The translations under genes and the position numbers were made by a program. Positions 53,752 to 63,571 of a stretch of DNA of 64,000 bases are shown piece by piece; positions within the stretch are counted from its first letter, which is position 1; every line of letters begins with the position of its first letter. The notes under the pieces were generated by a model that saw nothing but the letters and a program-made list of their open reading frames with translations, had not been told where the DNA came from and did no database searches. This stretch comes from Rhodopirellula baltica SH 1 (lineage in GTDB: Bacteria; Planctomycetota; Planctomycetia; Pirellulales; Pirellulaceae), in contig NC_005027.1 of NCBI RefSeq assembly GCF_000196115.1, positions 6,382,001 to 6,446,000 of the forward strand. Direction: 5' to 3'.

Positions 53752-55896
53752 TCACTCAGAATCGAGTGGCAGCCAATTGACTAAGTCAATCACGACGTAG
53801 CCATTTGCATCTTCGTTCGAGATAACAACCTTTGCCGGTTGCGACTTGTCGAATGCATACTTGCCCAGCGACAGTAGTTTGCTTGACTTGGAATCGGATT
53901 CGATTTGCGTTTGATCGATTCGATGCGTCGTCGTGCCCGCTCCGTGATGGACATCGACGCGAGTTTGTTTGGATCGGTTGGAGTTGGTGGGAAAACTCAG
54001 ACGCACTTCGTACTGACCCGACTTCGGCAGATCCGCTTGGTAAATCGCTTGCTTGACGCGATCGGTGACTTTCCCATCGTGGTGATAGCCTGAACCGTAG
54101 AAGTTGCCCGAAGCATGGCTGTGGATCCAACCGCCGATGCGTTGGGCTTGCGTGTCATCGACGCTAACGCCTTCGACCGTTTTGAGATCCAGCGATTCAG
54201 GATGGTTGGATTTCGCAACGCCCGCTGGTGTTTCCAGGATTTGATTGTCATCAAGCAGACGCTTGCGAAGATCCGCGTAGGGCACGTCTTGAACGGCCGC
54301 ATCGGATTGGTTGGCCAGCGCGGCGATCGTTGCCGCGGATTGGCCAAGGATCATGAAGACCGGTTCCATGCGGATCGAACCGAAGGCGACATGCGTGGCG
54401 GATACACAAACTGGTGAAAGCAGGTTTTCGCACTCGTCGCGTTTCGGAAGCAGTGCACCCATCGCAATTTTGTAGGGTCCGCGAGTGGAGACGCCCAGGT
54501 CGCCCTCGTTTTGCACGTAGCCTTCCGGGGTGATGTATCGCTGAGTGTTGTGCGAGTCGATCCCGTAAGAACCCATGCCAACGGAGTCGGGGGTGGGCAA
54601 ATCTTTTCGCAAATGGTTTTCGGTCATCACGAATTGGCCAACCATCCGCCGGGCTTCGCGAACGTAGATTTGGTGTGGCCAGTGATCGTTGTCGGTGAAC
54701 TCATCCGCCGACAATCCCCATTCATTGATTTCGTCTTGGACTTCCTTCGGCACTCTCGGGTCGGTGGCGATGAAGTACAGCAAGCCGCGTTGGTAATTCT
54801 CGTGTTGCTGGATGATTTCCTGGCGACGCTCGTAGGTGGCTTCGGGGTAATCGTAGTTACCGCCAATGTTGTCGAAGCTGACTGGTCCGTGATTGTTAGT
54901 GTCCGTTTTATGGTTCGGTAATGGATCGAATTTCTTAAACACATCTCGCCAACCAGCTTCGAAAGTGCGAGCCATGATTTCATACGTCGCGGGGTCATAG
55001 CCTTCCGGACGTTTCCACGCGACGCGGTTTTCCGCGTGATTGGTCATGCACGTGCGGAAGCAATAGGCCTGAACATGATCGTCAGCGGATCCAAACTCGC
55101 CCGGTGGATCAGCGCTGACCAACGGGATCACGCCGCTGCTCGGGTCGCCTGGGACGACATACGGATCAACTCGTTTGGGCAGCACATCAAAGTGGTGCGA
55201 GTGATGCAGGACACCGGTTTGAACTCCGGCATGAGGTTCGTTGTAGTCTTTGATCCCTTCACGGCCGTGAGCCGTTTGGACTCCCGCCGCGGCGATCAAG
55301 TCGCCTTCGTAGGTAGCATCAATGAACATCTTTCCCGGATAGGTTTTACCGTCCAGTGTTTGGATGGACTTGATGCGGCCATCCTGCTTCTTCACGCCCT
55401 TTTCCCGATCCAGCCATGCGTCGCGAACGACCGTGATATCGTGTTCGGCCAACATCTCATCGAGAATGTTTTCGGCGACATGCGGTTCGAAAACCCACAT
55501 CGTTGCTTGATCATCGTCACTGGCTCGGTGACCTTGCGCCCGGTTGCCATATTTCTCTCGCGTTTGAAATTTCCATGACGAGTCGTCTTGGTAGTGTTTG
55601 TAGACGCGGTGGTAGAAGTCCTTTGCGAGGCCACCAATCACACCTTTGTTGCCGGTGTCAGTCCAACCCAGTCCGCCGCTGGTTAAACCACCCAAATGTT
55701 TGTCGGGCGAAACCATGATGACCGACTGGCCCATGCGAGCAGATTGTATCGCCGCGGTAGCGGCTGCTGCGGTTCCACCATAAACGACAACATCGTGGGA
55801 CGTTTCAGCGTTTGTGGGTGACTTGGGGAAGAGCAACAACGTGGCAAGAATCATCGAGCACATCGACAAACGATGGCGCCAAGAAGCGGAACGCAT
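53752..55896 (-). CDS. Exported FAD-dependent oxidoreductase with C-terminal golvesin-like domain
   Basis: About 714 aa from ATG 55896 (signal: RLSMCSMILATLLLFPKSPTNA; the frame is open to 55965). FAD fold 'DVVVYGGTAAAATAAIQSARMGQSVIMVSPDKHLGGLTSGGLGWTD' and 'MFIDATYEGDLIAAAG' match the exported FAD-oxidoreductase family common in planctomycetes. The last 120 residues ('GGWIHSHASGNFYGSGYHHDG...VVIDLVNWLPL') look like a golvesin/xanthan-lyase C-terminal domain, a beta-sandwich often in carbohydrate-active proteins. A role in polysaccharide or sulfated-sugar breakdown is inferred. Confidence 0.87.
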   Translation of the reverse strand: MRSASWRHRLSMCSMILATLLLFPKSPTNAETSHDVVVYGGTAAAATAAIQSARMGQSVIMVSPDKHLGGLTSGGLGWTDTGNKGVIGGLAKDFYHRVYKHYQDDSSWKFQTREKYGNRAQGHRASDDDQATMWVFEPHVAENILDEMLAEHDITVVRDAWLDREKGVKKQDGRIKSIQTLDGKTYPGKMFIDATYEGDLIAAAGVQTAHGREGIKDYNEPHAGVQTGVLHHSHHFDVLPKRVDPYVVPGDPSSGVIPLVSADPPGEFGSADDHVQAYCFRTCMTNHAENRVAWKRPEGYDPATYEIMARTFEAGWRDVFKKFDPLPNHKTDTNNHGPVSFDNIGGNYDYPEATYERRQEIIQQHENYQRGLLYFIATDPRVPKEVQDEINEWGLSADEFTDNDHWPHQIYVREARRMVGQFVMTENHLRKDLPTPDSVGMGSYGIDSHNTQRYITPEGYVQNEGDLGVSTRGPYKIAMGALLPKRDECENLLSPVCVSATHVAFGSIRMEPVFMILGQSAATIAALANQSDAAVQDVPYADLRKRLLDDNQILETPAGVAKSNHPESLDLKTVEGVSVDDTQAQRIGGWIHSHASGNFYGSGYHHDGKVTDRVKQAIYQADLPKSGQYEVRLSFPTNSNRSKQTRVDVHHGAGTTTHRIDQTQIESDSKSSKLLSLGKYAFDKSQPAKVVISNEDANGYVVIDLVNWLPLDSE

Positions 55897-55937
55897 GGGG
55901 GTGGGGTCCGGATGGGGAAGGGATGGCGGGGCAGGTT

Positions 55938-55976
55938 CAAAAAGAAAGCCCGATGAGTGAGACACTCATCGGGCTT
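55938..55976 (-). terminator. Strong intrinsic terminator after the small cytochrome c gene
   Basis: A perfect 14-bp stem, AAGCCCGATGAGTG / CACTCATCGGGCTT (55946-55959 and 55963-55976), with a 3-base loop. On the minus strand it is followed by TCTTTTTG, so it ends transcripts from the cytochrome gene at 56043-56441. Confidence 0.88.
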
Positions 55977-56042
55977 CGCAGTTTAGTCGAACTCAACGTG
56001 CATCATGGGGTTCAGTGGAACCCAGACGACGGTCCGAGGCGA

Positions 56043-56441
56043 TCAAAGACCAGCGTCGGTCGCTGGCAATTCGTTCGCTTTGATTTTTTCGCCGAAGGTC
56101 TTGCCGTCTTTGCTCTTCTCTTCAGCAACCTTCTTGAAGGCGGCCGAGATCTTAGCGGCAGCTTCTTCTGGATGCTCTTTGAAGTATTCCTTGGGGAAGT
56201 CCTTCTTGTCGAGCAGTTTGTGCAAGGCACGTCCGTACTCGTTACGAGCTTCTTTCTTTTCTGGTGCACCTTTAACGTGGCAGAGATTGCAACCGGCTTT
56301 GCGAGTCGCTTTCACGAAATCGGCGTCGGTTTCTTCAGTGATGTAGTCAGCTTTCCACTGTTTGCCAAATTCGCTGATGGCGAACGATGGGGTGGAAAAG
56401 CAGGCAGCGATGCCCAGAACAAGAGCCAAGCGTTTCATCAA
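56043..56441 (-). CDS. Small exported monohaem cytochrome-like protein
   Basis: A 132-aa protein with a signal peptide (LALVLGIAACFSTPSFA) and one haem site 'KAGCNLCHVKGAPEKKEARNEYGRALHKLL' (CxxCH). The remainder is Lys/Glu-rich helical. It has its own strong terminator. Redox carrier role inferred from the haem motif; the electron partner is not known. Confidence 0.85.
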   Translation of the reverse strand: MMKRLALVLGIAACFSTPSFAISEFGKQWKADYITEETDADFVKATRKAGCNLCHVKGAPEKKEARNEYGRALHKLLDKKDFPKEYFKEHPEEAAAKISAAFKKVAEEKSKDGKTFGEKIKANELPATDAGL

Positions 56442-56512
56442 GCAGGTTCCTCAAGTAAAGATCAGGTGGGTTTTAGGCGGGAGCCGACGAGGCCGTCGAC
56501 GCACCATTAAAG

Positions 56513-59500
56513 TCACGGTGTGGGGGGAAAGTCAAATGTACGTTCCATCGGCATTCTAGGTAGAGTCCGTTCCTGGAATCCACCCACAACTGATCCATCT
56601 TGCCTAAAGTCTCGCGGTGACCACCGGCTAGAGGGGGTGGATTCGGGCAGTTGCTCGGTCCAACGGACGGTCCATCGTGGTTGGCGTTCGTTCATCCAAG
56701 GTGGCGGATTTTCAAGGATTTCCAGGATGTCGCTCATCGTTGTGATCCTGGTTTGACCCAATTCGTCACGAATCAGCAGCATCGGGTCGTCCAACGCGGT
56801 GTCTGTGTCGTAGGCGTTGCCTGAGCCACGAAGACGCACCCAAATTTCATCTCGGTCGACACGTGGGATTCCCGTTAATTCAATGTGAGGAATTCCCGTG
56901 TCGACGACAAACACGCATTCCTCGGCTCGTCGCTCGATTTCGACCGGGTAGGGCGCACTGACGCCCATTCGCATTTGCAATAGTCCTTTGGGCGTGATCG
57001 CGGTCAGTTGCTCCAGCGACAATCGCACGGATCCGGAAGAAGGATGAGGTGGTTGAAGCGCGCCGCCCATTTCGATCATTCGGCGTGAAACCGCCAACAG
57101 TCCGTTTTCCCAGAGCAACTGAAGCTCGGCGGCGACGTCCATCCGCAACATCGTGATTTGGCCGCGGACGATCACGTTGGACAGTTCGATGGAAACCAGC
57201 GGCAGCGCTCCGCTGGTATCTGAAATACCGCCGCTTTCAACTCGGTCATAAGGCAGTCGTTCCGGATCGGTAACGATGCTGAAGGCTTGTACATCATCCC
57301 GACGCGAAGCGTTGTCGATCGTCACCGTGCAATCACGTAGGCGGACGCGGCGGTTGTCGTTGATCGCGAATAGGGCGCCGCCGTCCGTCTCCGTTGCTGG
57401 AACGGTCCAGAAAAAATGCAGCCCTGACATTTCAATTCGGTGTGAACCAATCGTCATCATCTCGCTGCGTTGCATGTCCACGTTCTCGGTCGAACGGAAC
57501 AAGATCTCAGTCCCACCAGGCAGGCTGGATGAGAGAATCAAATCACTGCGTGGGATCGTCACCGGTGCGGACACAAGCTGTGGAGTCGCAATGTCGATGC
57601 GATCAATTTCCAGTTCGTCGGCCAGTTGCAATGCATCGGACAAAGTGGTGGCAAGTTGCACGCCAGCCCGAGCGGCTTCTTCTCGAAGCTGGGGAACTCT
57701 GAGTGCTTCGGTCGAAACGATCTGAACCCGAATGGGTTCGGGCGGCGTCGTTGCCACTGGCAAATTGGTATCGGATTCTGCGGCAGATGTTGAATCGTCG
57801 GTCGATTCGCCGCCGGCGAGCGGTCTCACTGAACTTGTGGAGTTCGGGTTCAGCATGTTGGCTGCGATGGAATCTGACGTGGTCGCCGAACCAACCGATT
57901 CGCCTGTCAGCGGATTCGCGTTGACGGGCCCGATCATCGGTCCGCCATTCATCGGCGTGGCGGTGTAGATCGGGCTGCTGCCAGAGACTCCTTCGCGATT
58001 GACAACGCTGGGAACGGTGGGGGCCAGCGGCAGTGTTTGATAAGGCTCGCCCGTCATTCCAGGTGGAAGAGGCAGGCCGCTGATACGAGGTGGATCAATT
58101 GCAATGGAAGGTGACCCGTTGCCGCTCGCGGCAGTGGGTGACGCGGAATCATTGATCGTGATTCCGCCGCCGAGTGGTGTTGAGGCTGAAATGACAGAGT
58201 CAGGATCAATCGACGGCGGGATCGATGGATCCTGTTGCGTCGCGTTTCGTCCCGTCATGCCGCCTTCAGCAATTTGATCGATCGCCGTCAAAGGTTCGGT
58301 ACCGCCGGGGCGTGATTGTTCCACTGTCGTTCCGGTCGCGGATGTTCCGCTGGGCAGCCGATCGTCAACCGATGTCTCCGGCAATTGGCCCGGAGGCAGC
58401 AATGCACCCTGGCCGCCCGATGTCCCGTTTTGCGGATCCATTGCGTTAGCGGTTCCGGCGGCGGGAGAGCTCGTCGATGATGGAATTGATGTTCCCTGCG
58501 AAAACGGACGCGATGTCTCCAAATCGTTTGAACCGATGACGTTTTGCAGGTTTTCAGTCGATCGCGGTGCGACGGATTCAGTTGCATCGGGCGAGACTGA
58601 GTTGTCAATCGCGAGACTGAAGTCCCGTCGCGATGGCATCGAAAGTAATTCCACCGCGAGTGCGCTGAAAAGCAGAATTCCAGCGGCGATCATCCATGGC
58701 AAATGGCGACGCAACCGCCGCATCGATTCGCGGTGATCGTGGTCTTCCACAGTCGGAACGGTGACGCCACGACTGCGTGGCAAATTCTCTCGCGAGGCCA
58801 GTTCTCGCAGATCCGCGATCAGCGTTTCGCTGCGTTGATAGCGTTCCTCGGGAAGTTTCGCGAGCATCTTGTTCAGGATCGCCGTCATCTCCGCCGGAAC
58901 ATCTTCGCGGTGTTCGCGGATATCCGGAATCGCGGCGTTGCCATGGCTGAGCAACTTCTGCAGCATCGTTCCGCCAGGGAACGGTGGCGATCCGGTCAGC
59001 ATGTAAAACAGCGTGCATCCCAGCGAATACAAGTCGCTGCGGATGTCGGCCAATCTTGGATCGCGGGCTTGTTCGGGCGAGATGTAATCAAACGTTCCCA
59101 GCGTAACGCCGCTGGCCGTCATGTCTTCGCTGGTGTCAAAGTTGTCCGACCGAGCCAACCCCATATCGACGAGCTTGACTTCACCTTCGGTCGTCACGAT
59201 GACATTGGACGGTTTGATGTCTCGGTGAACGATGCCCCGACGCGATGCGTGTCCGATTGCTTCGGCGACTTGGGTTGTAAAGAACAACGCGTCATCGAGC
59301 GACAGCGGTCCACCATTGGCCACCATGTCGCGAACATTGGCACCGTCGATGTATTCGAAAACGATGTAGTGCCACGGGCCATCGTTGCCGACGTCGAACA
59401 CGCGTGCGATCAACGGGTGATCCAGCTTTGCCGCACTTTGGGCTTCGTTGCGAAAACGTCTTTGCAAGTCGGGGTCGTCGGCCGCGAACGGGATGACCTT

Positions 59501-60016
59501 CACCGCCACGGTCCGACCCAATTGTTCATCGCGGGCTCGGAAGACGGCACCCATCCCGCCGCCGCCGATTTGATCGAGCAGCAAAAAGTGATTCAGACGT
59601 TGGCCGCCCAGGTCTCGTGTGATCGACGCCGGGGTGTTGTGTCGATGCGATGCGTGGGAAGAGTCGCGGAGCCGAAATGGCTCGCCCGTCATGCGGTGCG
59701 ATCGAGTGGCTGAAATGTTCGATCGACTCGATCCGGCCCGGATCACCGTGTCAGCACCCTCGATCACCTCATCGATAGGATAGGGCTGATTCGAACGAGA
59801 TGGCTTTGACCCACCGGATGACCGCTGGCCGTCCTGAAACGATTCGTCATCCGCATCAACGATCGGTTCGACCAATGAAGGGTCGGATGATTCTCGCGGC
59901 GAGCCCTCTTGGTCTGCCGGTGCAGGTTTGGGGCGATGCACCGTGGATCCCTCCGGCAAAACCGCAGAACGGTCCGGATGCGAGGAATCGGAAGATGAGA
60001 GCGACCGGGAATCCAT
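56513..60016 (-). CDS. Giant Ser/Thr protein kinase, single-pass membrane
   Basis: A 1167-aa protein. A low-complexity N-terminus (about 1-140) precedes a kinase domain. It has the glycine loop 'GGGGMGAVFRARDE' (151-164), catalytic Lys173, 'HRDIKPSNVIV' (264-274), DMG at 284-286 in place of DFG, and 'GTFDYISPEQARD' (307-319). After the kinase is one transmembrane helix (about 440-458). The remaining 700 residues are extracytoplasmic: a Ser/Pro/Gly-rich linker and a beta-rich C-terminal region that resembles a parallel-helix repeat fold. No regulator or phosphatase gene is adjacent. Ends 28 bases from the end of the gap before the cytochrome gene. Confidence 0.93.
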   Translation of the reverse strand: MDSRSLSSSDSSHPDRSAVLPEGSTVHRPKPAPADQEGSPRESSDPSLVEPIVDADDESFQDGQRSSGGSKPSRSNQPYPIDEVIEGADTVIRAGSSRSNISATRSHRMTGEPFRLRDSSHASHRHNTPASITRDLGGQRLNHFLLLDQIGGGGMGAVFRARDEQLGRTVAVKVIPFAADDPDLQRRFRNEAQSAAKLDHPLIARVFDVGNDGPWHYIVFEYIDGANVRDMVANGGPLSLDDALFFTTQVAEAIGHASRRGIVHRDIKPSNVIVTTEGEVKLVDMGLARSDNFDTSEDMTASGVTLGTFDYISPEQARDPRLADIRSDLYSLGCTLFYMLTGSPPFPGGTMLQKLLSHGNAAIPDIREHREDVPAEMTAILNKMLAKLPEERYQRSETLIADLRELASRENLPRSRGVTVPTVEDHDHRESMRRLRRHLPWMIAAGILLFSALAVELLSMPSRRDFSLAIDNSVSPDATESVAPRSTENLQNVIGSNDLETSRPFSQGTSIPSSTSSPAAGTANAMDPQNGTSGGQGALLPPGQLPETSVDDRLPSGTSATGTTVEQSRPGGTEPLTAIDQIAEGGMTGRNATQQDPSIPPSIDPDSVISASTPLGGGITINDSASPTAASGNGSPSIAIDPPRISGLPLPPGMTGEPYQTLPLAPTVPSVVNREGVSGSSPIYTATPMNGGPMIGPVNANPLTGESVGSATTSDSIAANMLNPNSTSSVRPLAGGESTDDSTSAAESDTNLPVATTPPEPIRVQIVSTEALRVPQLREEAARAGVQLATTLSDALQLADELEIDRIDIATPQLVSAPVTIPRSDLILSSSLPGGTEILFRSTENVDMQRSEMMTIGSHRIEMSGLHFFWTVPATETDGGALFAINDNRRVRLRDCTVTIDNASRRDDVQAFSIVTDPERLPYDRVESGGISDTSGALPLVSIELSNVIVRGQITMLRMDVAAELQLLWENGLLAVSRRMIEMGGALQPPHPSSGSVRLSLEQLTAITPKGLLQMRMGVSAPYPVEIERRAEECVFVVDTGIPHIELTGIPRVDRDEIWVRLRGSGNAYDTDTALDDPMLLIRDELGQTRITTMSDILEILENPPPWMNERQPRWTVRWTEQLPESTPSSRWSPRDFRQDGSVVGGFQERTLPRMPMERTFDFPPTP

Positions 60017-60109
60017 GCGACGCAGCGGCGGAAAAGACAGAAGAGAAGAGGCAGTCCATTCACTTCCAGGATAGTTCTTTCACCCGGTTCGGGCAAACAA
60101 TCTCAACCG

Positions 60110-61018
60110 CTAGAGACTGGTTTCGCCGCAGAAAAAACGGAGCTTCGCTGATCCCAAGCCCACTTCTTGAGCCATTTCCGAGAGTGTCGTCAAAGCGTCT
60201 TGACCCACCGATCCGAGGTCCACGGTCCAGTCGTTGACGTACAGGTCCACGTGCTGCATCAGCACCGAATCGTCCATTTCCTGGGCGTATCGACGCATCG
60301 CGGGCAGCGCGGAGTCTGGATCCAGCCGAGCAGATTGCAGCGATCGGCGAATCACTTCGCAGGCCGCCCCCATCGTGGCGGGGGCATGGCGGTCTCGCAT
60401 CACCAATCCGCCCAGTGGCAAAGGACGTTGGGTCGCGTTTTCCCAGAGATTTCCCAGGTCAGCAGCCAAGTGCAGGCCCGATTCCGCGTAAGTAAAACGT
60501 CCCTCGTGGATACAAACGCCGAAATCCGCCTCGGACCGCTGAAGCGCCGGCATGATCTCCGAAAAAACGACCTGACGCACCGAAGTGGAGTCTGGATAAA
60601 ACAACCGAAACAACAAATGAGCGGTCGTGTGTTCACCGGGGCACAGCGTGATTTGATTCCTGGTTTGTGGCTTGGCGTCGTTTTCGGCAGACAGAAGCAA
60701 TGGGCCAACACCGAATCCAAGTGCCGATCCCACCGGTAGAACCTGAGTCTCATCAGCCATCAGCAAAGCCGCGTGAAAACTGGTCTTTGCCAAGTCAAAT
60801 TCGCCGGCCAGTAGTCTTTGGTTCAGCTCATCGATGTCCAGCAACTCGATTCGCCATGTGAACCCGCCAGTATCAAACGACGACTCACCGGGGGCCACCG
60901 CCGCATCCAACAATCGCGAAAAGGCAAAGGTGTCGTTGGGGCACGTGGAGATTCCCAGGTGCAGTTCAGGACCTTCGCCGATTCGCAGTTCGTGCGGGGC
61001 AGATTGGATGGAGTTCAC
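60110..61018 (-). CDS. mqnD: 1,4-dihydroxy-6-naphthoate synthase, futalosine menaquinone pathway
   Basis: A 302-aa periplasmic-binding-fold enzyme. 'ELHLGISTCPNDTFAFSRLL' near residue 18-37 is the MqnD signature, and 'LDIDELNQRLLAGEFDLAKTSFHAALLM' and 'GVCIHEGRFTYAESGLHLAADLGNLWE' support it. MqnD converts cyclic dehypoxanthine futalosine towards menaquinone. The rest of the pathway is not in the window. Minus strand, 93 bases from the kinase start. Confidence 0.93.
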   Translation of the reverse strand: MNSIQSAPHELRIGEGPELHLGISTCPNDTFAFSRLLDAAVAPGESSFDTGGFTWRIELLDIDELNQRLLAGEFDLAKTSFHAALLMADETQVLPVGSALGFGVGPLLLSAENDAKPQTRNQITLCPGEHTTAHLLFRLFYPDSTSVRQVVFSEIMPALQRSEADFGVCIHEGRFTYAESGLHLAADLGNLWENATQRPLPLGGLVMRDRHAPATMGAACEVIRRSLQSARLDPDSALPAMRRYAQEMDDSVLMQHVDLYVNDWTVDLGSVGQDALTTLSEMAQEVGLGSAKLRFFCGETSL

Positions 61019-61096
61019 TGATTCCGTGCGTCTTGGGTCCGCGCGTTATTGAGGGGCGTGCGTTGTTGAGGGCCGGGCCCTGGGACTGTGATGGGC

Positions 61097-61939
61097 TCAA
61101 TTGTCGGACATGCCCAGCACATCGAACATGCTGTACAGGCCTGGGCCCTTTTTCTGGTGAATCAGCCATTTGGCCGCAGCCAACGCACCGGACGCATAGC
61201 AATCACGATTACTGGCGGCGACGTTGAGCTCGATTTTTTCGCCTAGCATGCCAAACACGATCGTGTGTTCGCCCGGATTGTCGCCCACGCGAATGGCGTG
61301 ATAGCCAATTTCTTCGCGGGTTCGAGCACCCGTGTGACCTTCTCGACCGTGAACATGCGAGGTGGATTCACCCAACTGTCCAGCAATCAGTTCACCAAAC
61401 TTCAGAGCAGTGCCGCTCGGTGCGTCTGCTTTGAATCGGTGGTGTCGCTCCAGAATCTCAACGTCCAAACCGCCGGCGACATCCTTCAATGCGGCGGTGA
61501 TCTGTTCGGCGATCTTCATCGACAAATTGACCGCCAAAGACATGCTCGGTGCCCAGACGACTGGAATCGACGCAGCAGCTTCGGACAGGTTTTGCTTTTG
61601 TTCGTCGGACAAACCTGTCGTCGCAACGACCAACGGTGAGCCAACTTTGACGCAGTGTTCGACGCATCCGTCGATGGCTTCGGGAAGCGAGAAATCGATC
61701 ACGGCTTGGTTGGTGGCTGCATCGTCGAGCACCGGCCAATGCGAAGAAATTTCAATGCCCGAGGGAGCTTCGCCGGCCACGGCACCTGAATCTTGGCCGA
61801 GGTGATCCGACTTGGCGTGATCGATGGCACCAACCAATTGGAAGTTAGGGTCCGCCAAACCGAGTGCCACTACGCGGCGTCCCATGCGACCGGCTGCACC
61901 ATGAACTGTGAGGGAAATCGGGCCTGTTGAATCTGCCAC
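61097..61939 (-). CDS. dapB: 4-hydroxy-tetrahydrodipicolinate reductase
   Basis: A 280-aa DapB of the lysine/diaminopimelate pathway. 'LTVHGAAGRMGRRVVALGL' is the NAD(P)H-binding glycine motif, 'ILERHHRFKADAPSGTALKFGELIA' contains the catalytic His/Lys region (E-x-HHxx-K-DAPSGTA), and 'GREGHTGARTREEIGYHAIRVGDNPGEHTIVFG' completes it. Length is typical. It ends 78 bases from the mqnD start, same strand. Confidence 0.96.
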   Translation of the reverse strand: MADSTGPISLTVHGAAGRMGRRVVALGLADPNFQLVGAIDHAKSDHLGQDSGAVAGEAPSGIEISSHWPVLDDAATNQAVIDFSLPEAIDGCVEHCVKVGSPLVVATTGLSDEQKQNLSEAAASIPVVWAPSMSLAVNLSMKIAEQITAALKDVAGGLDVEILERHHRFKADAPSGTALKFGELIAGQLGESTSHVHGREGHTGARTREEIGYHAIRVGDNPGEHTIVFGMLGEKIELNVAASNRDCYASGALAAAKWLIHQKKGPGLYSMFDVLGMSDN

Positions 61940-62127
61940 CGAATGGAACCGTCTGTGAGAGGAAATGAACTGCGATTACGCTGCAAAAGCTTCAATCTAA
62001 CGCCCCCACAATCGAACCAACAGGTCGGACGATTGGCCGCCTGCGGAGTTGTGTTGGTTGTCGTGATCTGCCTTTGATTCGAGCGGTGCGACTCTTACGC
62101 GTTGTCACGCCCTGCCTCGATTCCAGA

Positions 62128-62778
62128 ATGAGCTCGCAGCGACGAGACGCTCGCAGAAGATTTCCACCAAAGGACGCTCGATCAGGAATGTCGATACTCG
62201 CCACTGAAGGCCAGAACCAGACTGCTGCTGACGCGGGGCACGCTGATCGGACAACGTGCGTTCTGACTCATTCCGGATTGCAGTTGGGAATGAGCGTCTT
62301 GGTTTTGATCGCAGCGGTCGCTTGGATGCAAAGGACCTTGTTGCGATCGGGGGGCGAAACCGGTGGTCGATCGCCGGAAGCGTCTGCCAAATTGAGCATC
62401 GGACTGAACTCGTCTGACGCTCGTGAATTGTCATTGTTGCCAGGAATTGGTCCTAATTTGGCCGATCGGGTTGTCCGGCATCGCGAATCTCATGGCCCTT
62501 TTGCATCGGTCGAGGATTTGTTGGCAGTTCACGGCGTCGGGCCGAAATTATTGCATTCGCTGCGACCATGGGTTCACGTCACGCGATCCGCGCCGGTGTC
62601 GGCGGAGCAATTGGAGCAATCTGATCAGCGGAGATTGAGGGTGACTTCAGCCAAGCACGGGCGAAGCGTTGATCCACCCCCGATCGCCAATCCGCCGACC
62701 GATCGGTTTGACGATTTCGGGGCTGGCAGCCATGATGAACATCTCGCGAGAGTCGCCTCCGGCCGACTTTCTGACTGA
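62128..62778 (+). CDS. ComEA-like helix-hairpin-helix protein
   Basis: About 216 aa from ATG 62128 (frame open from 62074; 62188 also possible). One membrane helix ('GLQLGMSVLVLIAAVAWMQ') precedes a double HhH domain: 'SSDARELSLLPGIGPNLADRVVRHRESHGPFASVEDLLAVHGVGPKLLHSLRPWV'. This is the ComEA fold, which binds DNA during uptake. The C-terminal tail (about 60 residues) is polar. Whether it functions in competence here is not shown. Confidence 0.85.
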   Translation: MSSQRRDARRRFPPKDARSGMSILATEGQNQTAADAGHADRTTCVLTHSGLQLGMSVLVLIAAVAWMQRTLLRSGGETGGRSPEASAKLSIGLNSSDARELSLLPGIGPNLADRVVRHRESHGPFASVEDLLAVHGVGPKLLHSLRPWVHVTRSAPVSAEQLEQSDQRRLRVTSAKHGRSVDPPPIANPPTDRFDDFGAGSHDEHLARVASGRLSD

Positions 62779-62839
62779 CCACGTCTACACGTCGACGTCG
62801 GCAAACGATTCCCAACCACGTGATTCAACGAGCATTCCA

Positions 62840-63160
62840 ATGGCTCTGGCCGAAGACAAAGTCCGCGAAGCCCTCAAAGAGGTCATCGATCCCGAGTTGT
62901 ACGTCAACATTGTTGACCTGGGATTGGTGTATGTCGTTCAAGTCGGTGAGGAAAAAGAGGACGGCCGTCACGACGTCAATGTTGAGATGACGATGACCAG
63001 TCCCATGTGTCCAGCTGGTCCTCAGTTGGTCGCAGGAACCAAAAACGCCGCTGAGTCACTCGAAGAGGTCGACACTTGTGACGTGAAGGTCGTCATGGAG
63101 CCAGCATGGACTCCAGATTGCATGACCGATGAAGCTCGCGATCACCTCGGCATCTTTTAG
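62840..63160 (+). CDS. DUF59 (MIP18/SufT-like) iron-sulfur assembly protein
   Basis: A 106-aa protein from ATG 62840 (MALAEDKVREALKEVID; the upstream frame overlaps ComEA). Family motifs: 'VIDPELYVNIVDLGLVY', 'EMTMTSPMCPAGPQL' with the conserved Cys, and the end 'EPAWTPDCMTDEARDHLG'. The thioesterase gene starts five bases after it, so the two are likely co-transcribed. Confidence 0.92.
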   Translation: MALAEDKVREALKEVIDPELYVNIVDLGLVYVVQVGEEKEDGRHDVNVEMTMTSPMCPAGPQLVAGTKNAAESLEEVDTCDVKVVMEPAWTPDCMTDEARDHLGIF

Positions 63161-63165
63161 CCGCG

Positions 63166-63558
63166 GTGACTGATTCGCTACCCACGCATAAGTACGGATT
63201 TCGCGTGGCCTATCAGGAAACCGATGGGCAACGTCGAGTCCACCATGCCAACTACCTGAATTACTTCGAGCGTGGTCGTGTCGAGATGCTGCGCGATCTC
63301 GGGCACAACTACAAAGCGATCGAAGACGATGGCCGAATGTTGGTTGTCGCCGAAATGAACGTGAAGTATTTCGCTCCCGCCGAGTTCGATGATTGGTTGG
63401 AGTTGACGACCACCGTGGTCGAAATTCGCAAAGTTCGAATGCGACATCTTTACCAGATTCATCGTGGCGACCAATTGATCGTCGAAGCGGATTCGGTAAT
63501 CGCGTGCGTCGATCGAACCGGCAAACTGGCTCGTTTGCCAAATCTGGAAAGTCGCTGA
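63166..63558 (+). CDS. Acyl-CoA thioesterase (4HBT/YbgC-like)
   Basis: A 130-aa hot-dog-fold thioesterase. 'YQETDGQRRVHHANYLNYFERGRVEMLRDLG' matches the 4HBT active-site region, where the usual Asp is part of 'ETDG'. 'MNVKYFAPAEFDDWLELTTTVVEIRKVRMRHLYQIHR' is typical of the rest. Start GTG at 63166, no ATG available. The substrate is probably an acyl-CoA of unknown chain length. Confidence 0.87.
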   Translation: MTDSLPTHKYGFRVAYQETDGQRRVHHANYLNYFERGRVEMLRDLGHNYKAIEDDGRMLVVAEMNVKYFAPAEFDDWLELTTTVVEIRKVRMRHLYQIHRGDQLIVEADSVIACVDRTGKLARLPNLESR

Positions 63559-63571
63559 CGGCGATCTCCGC

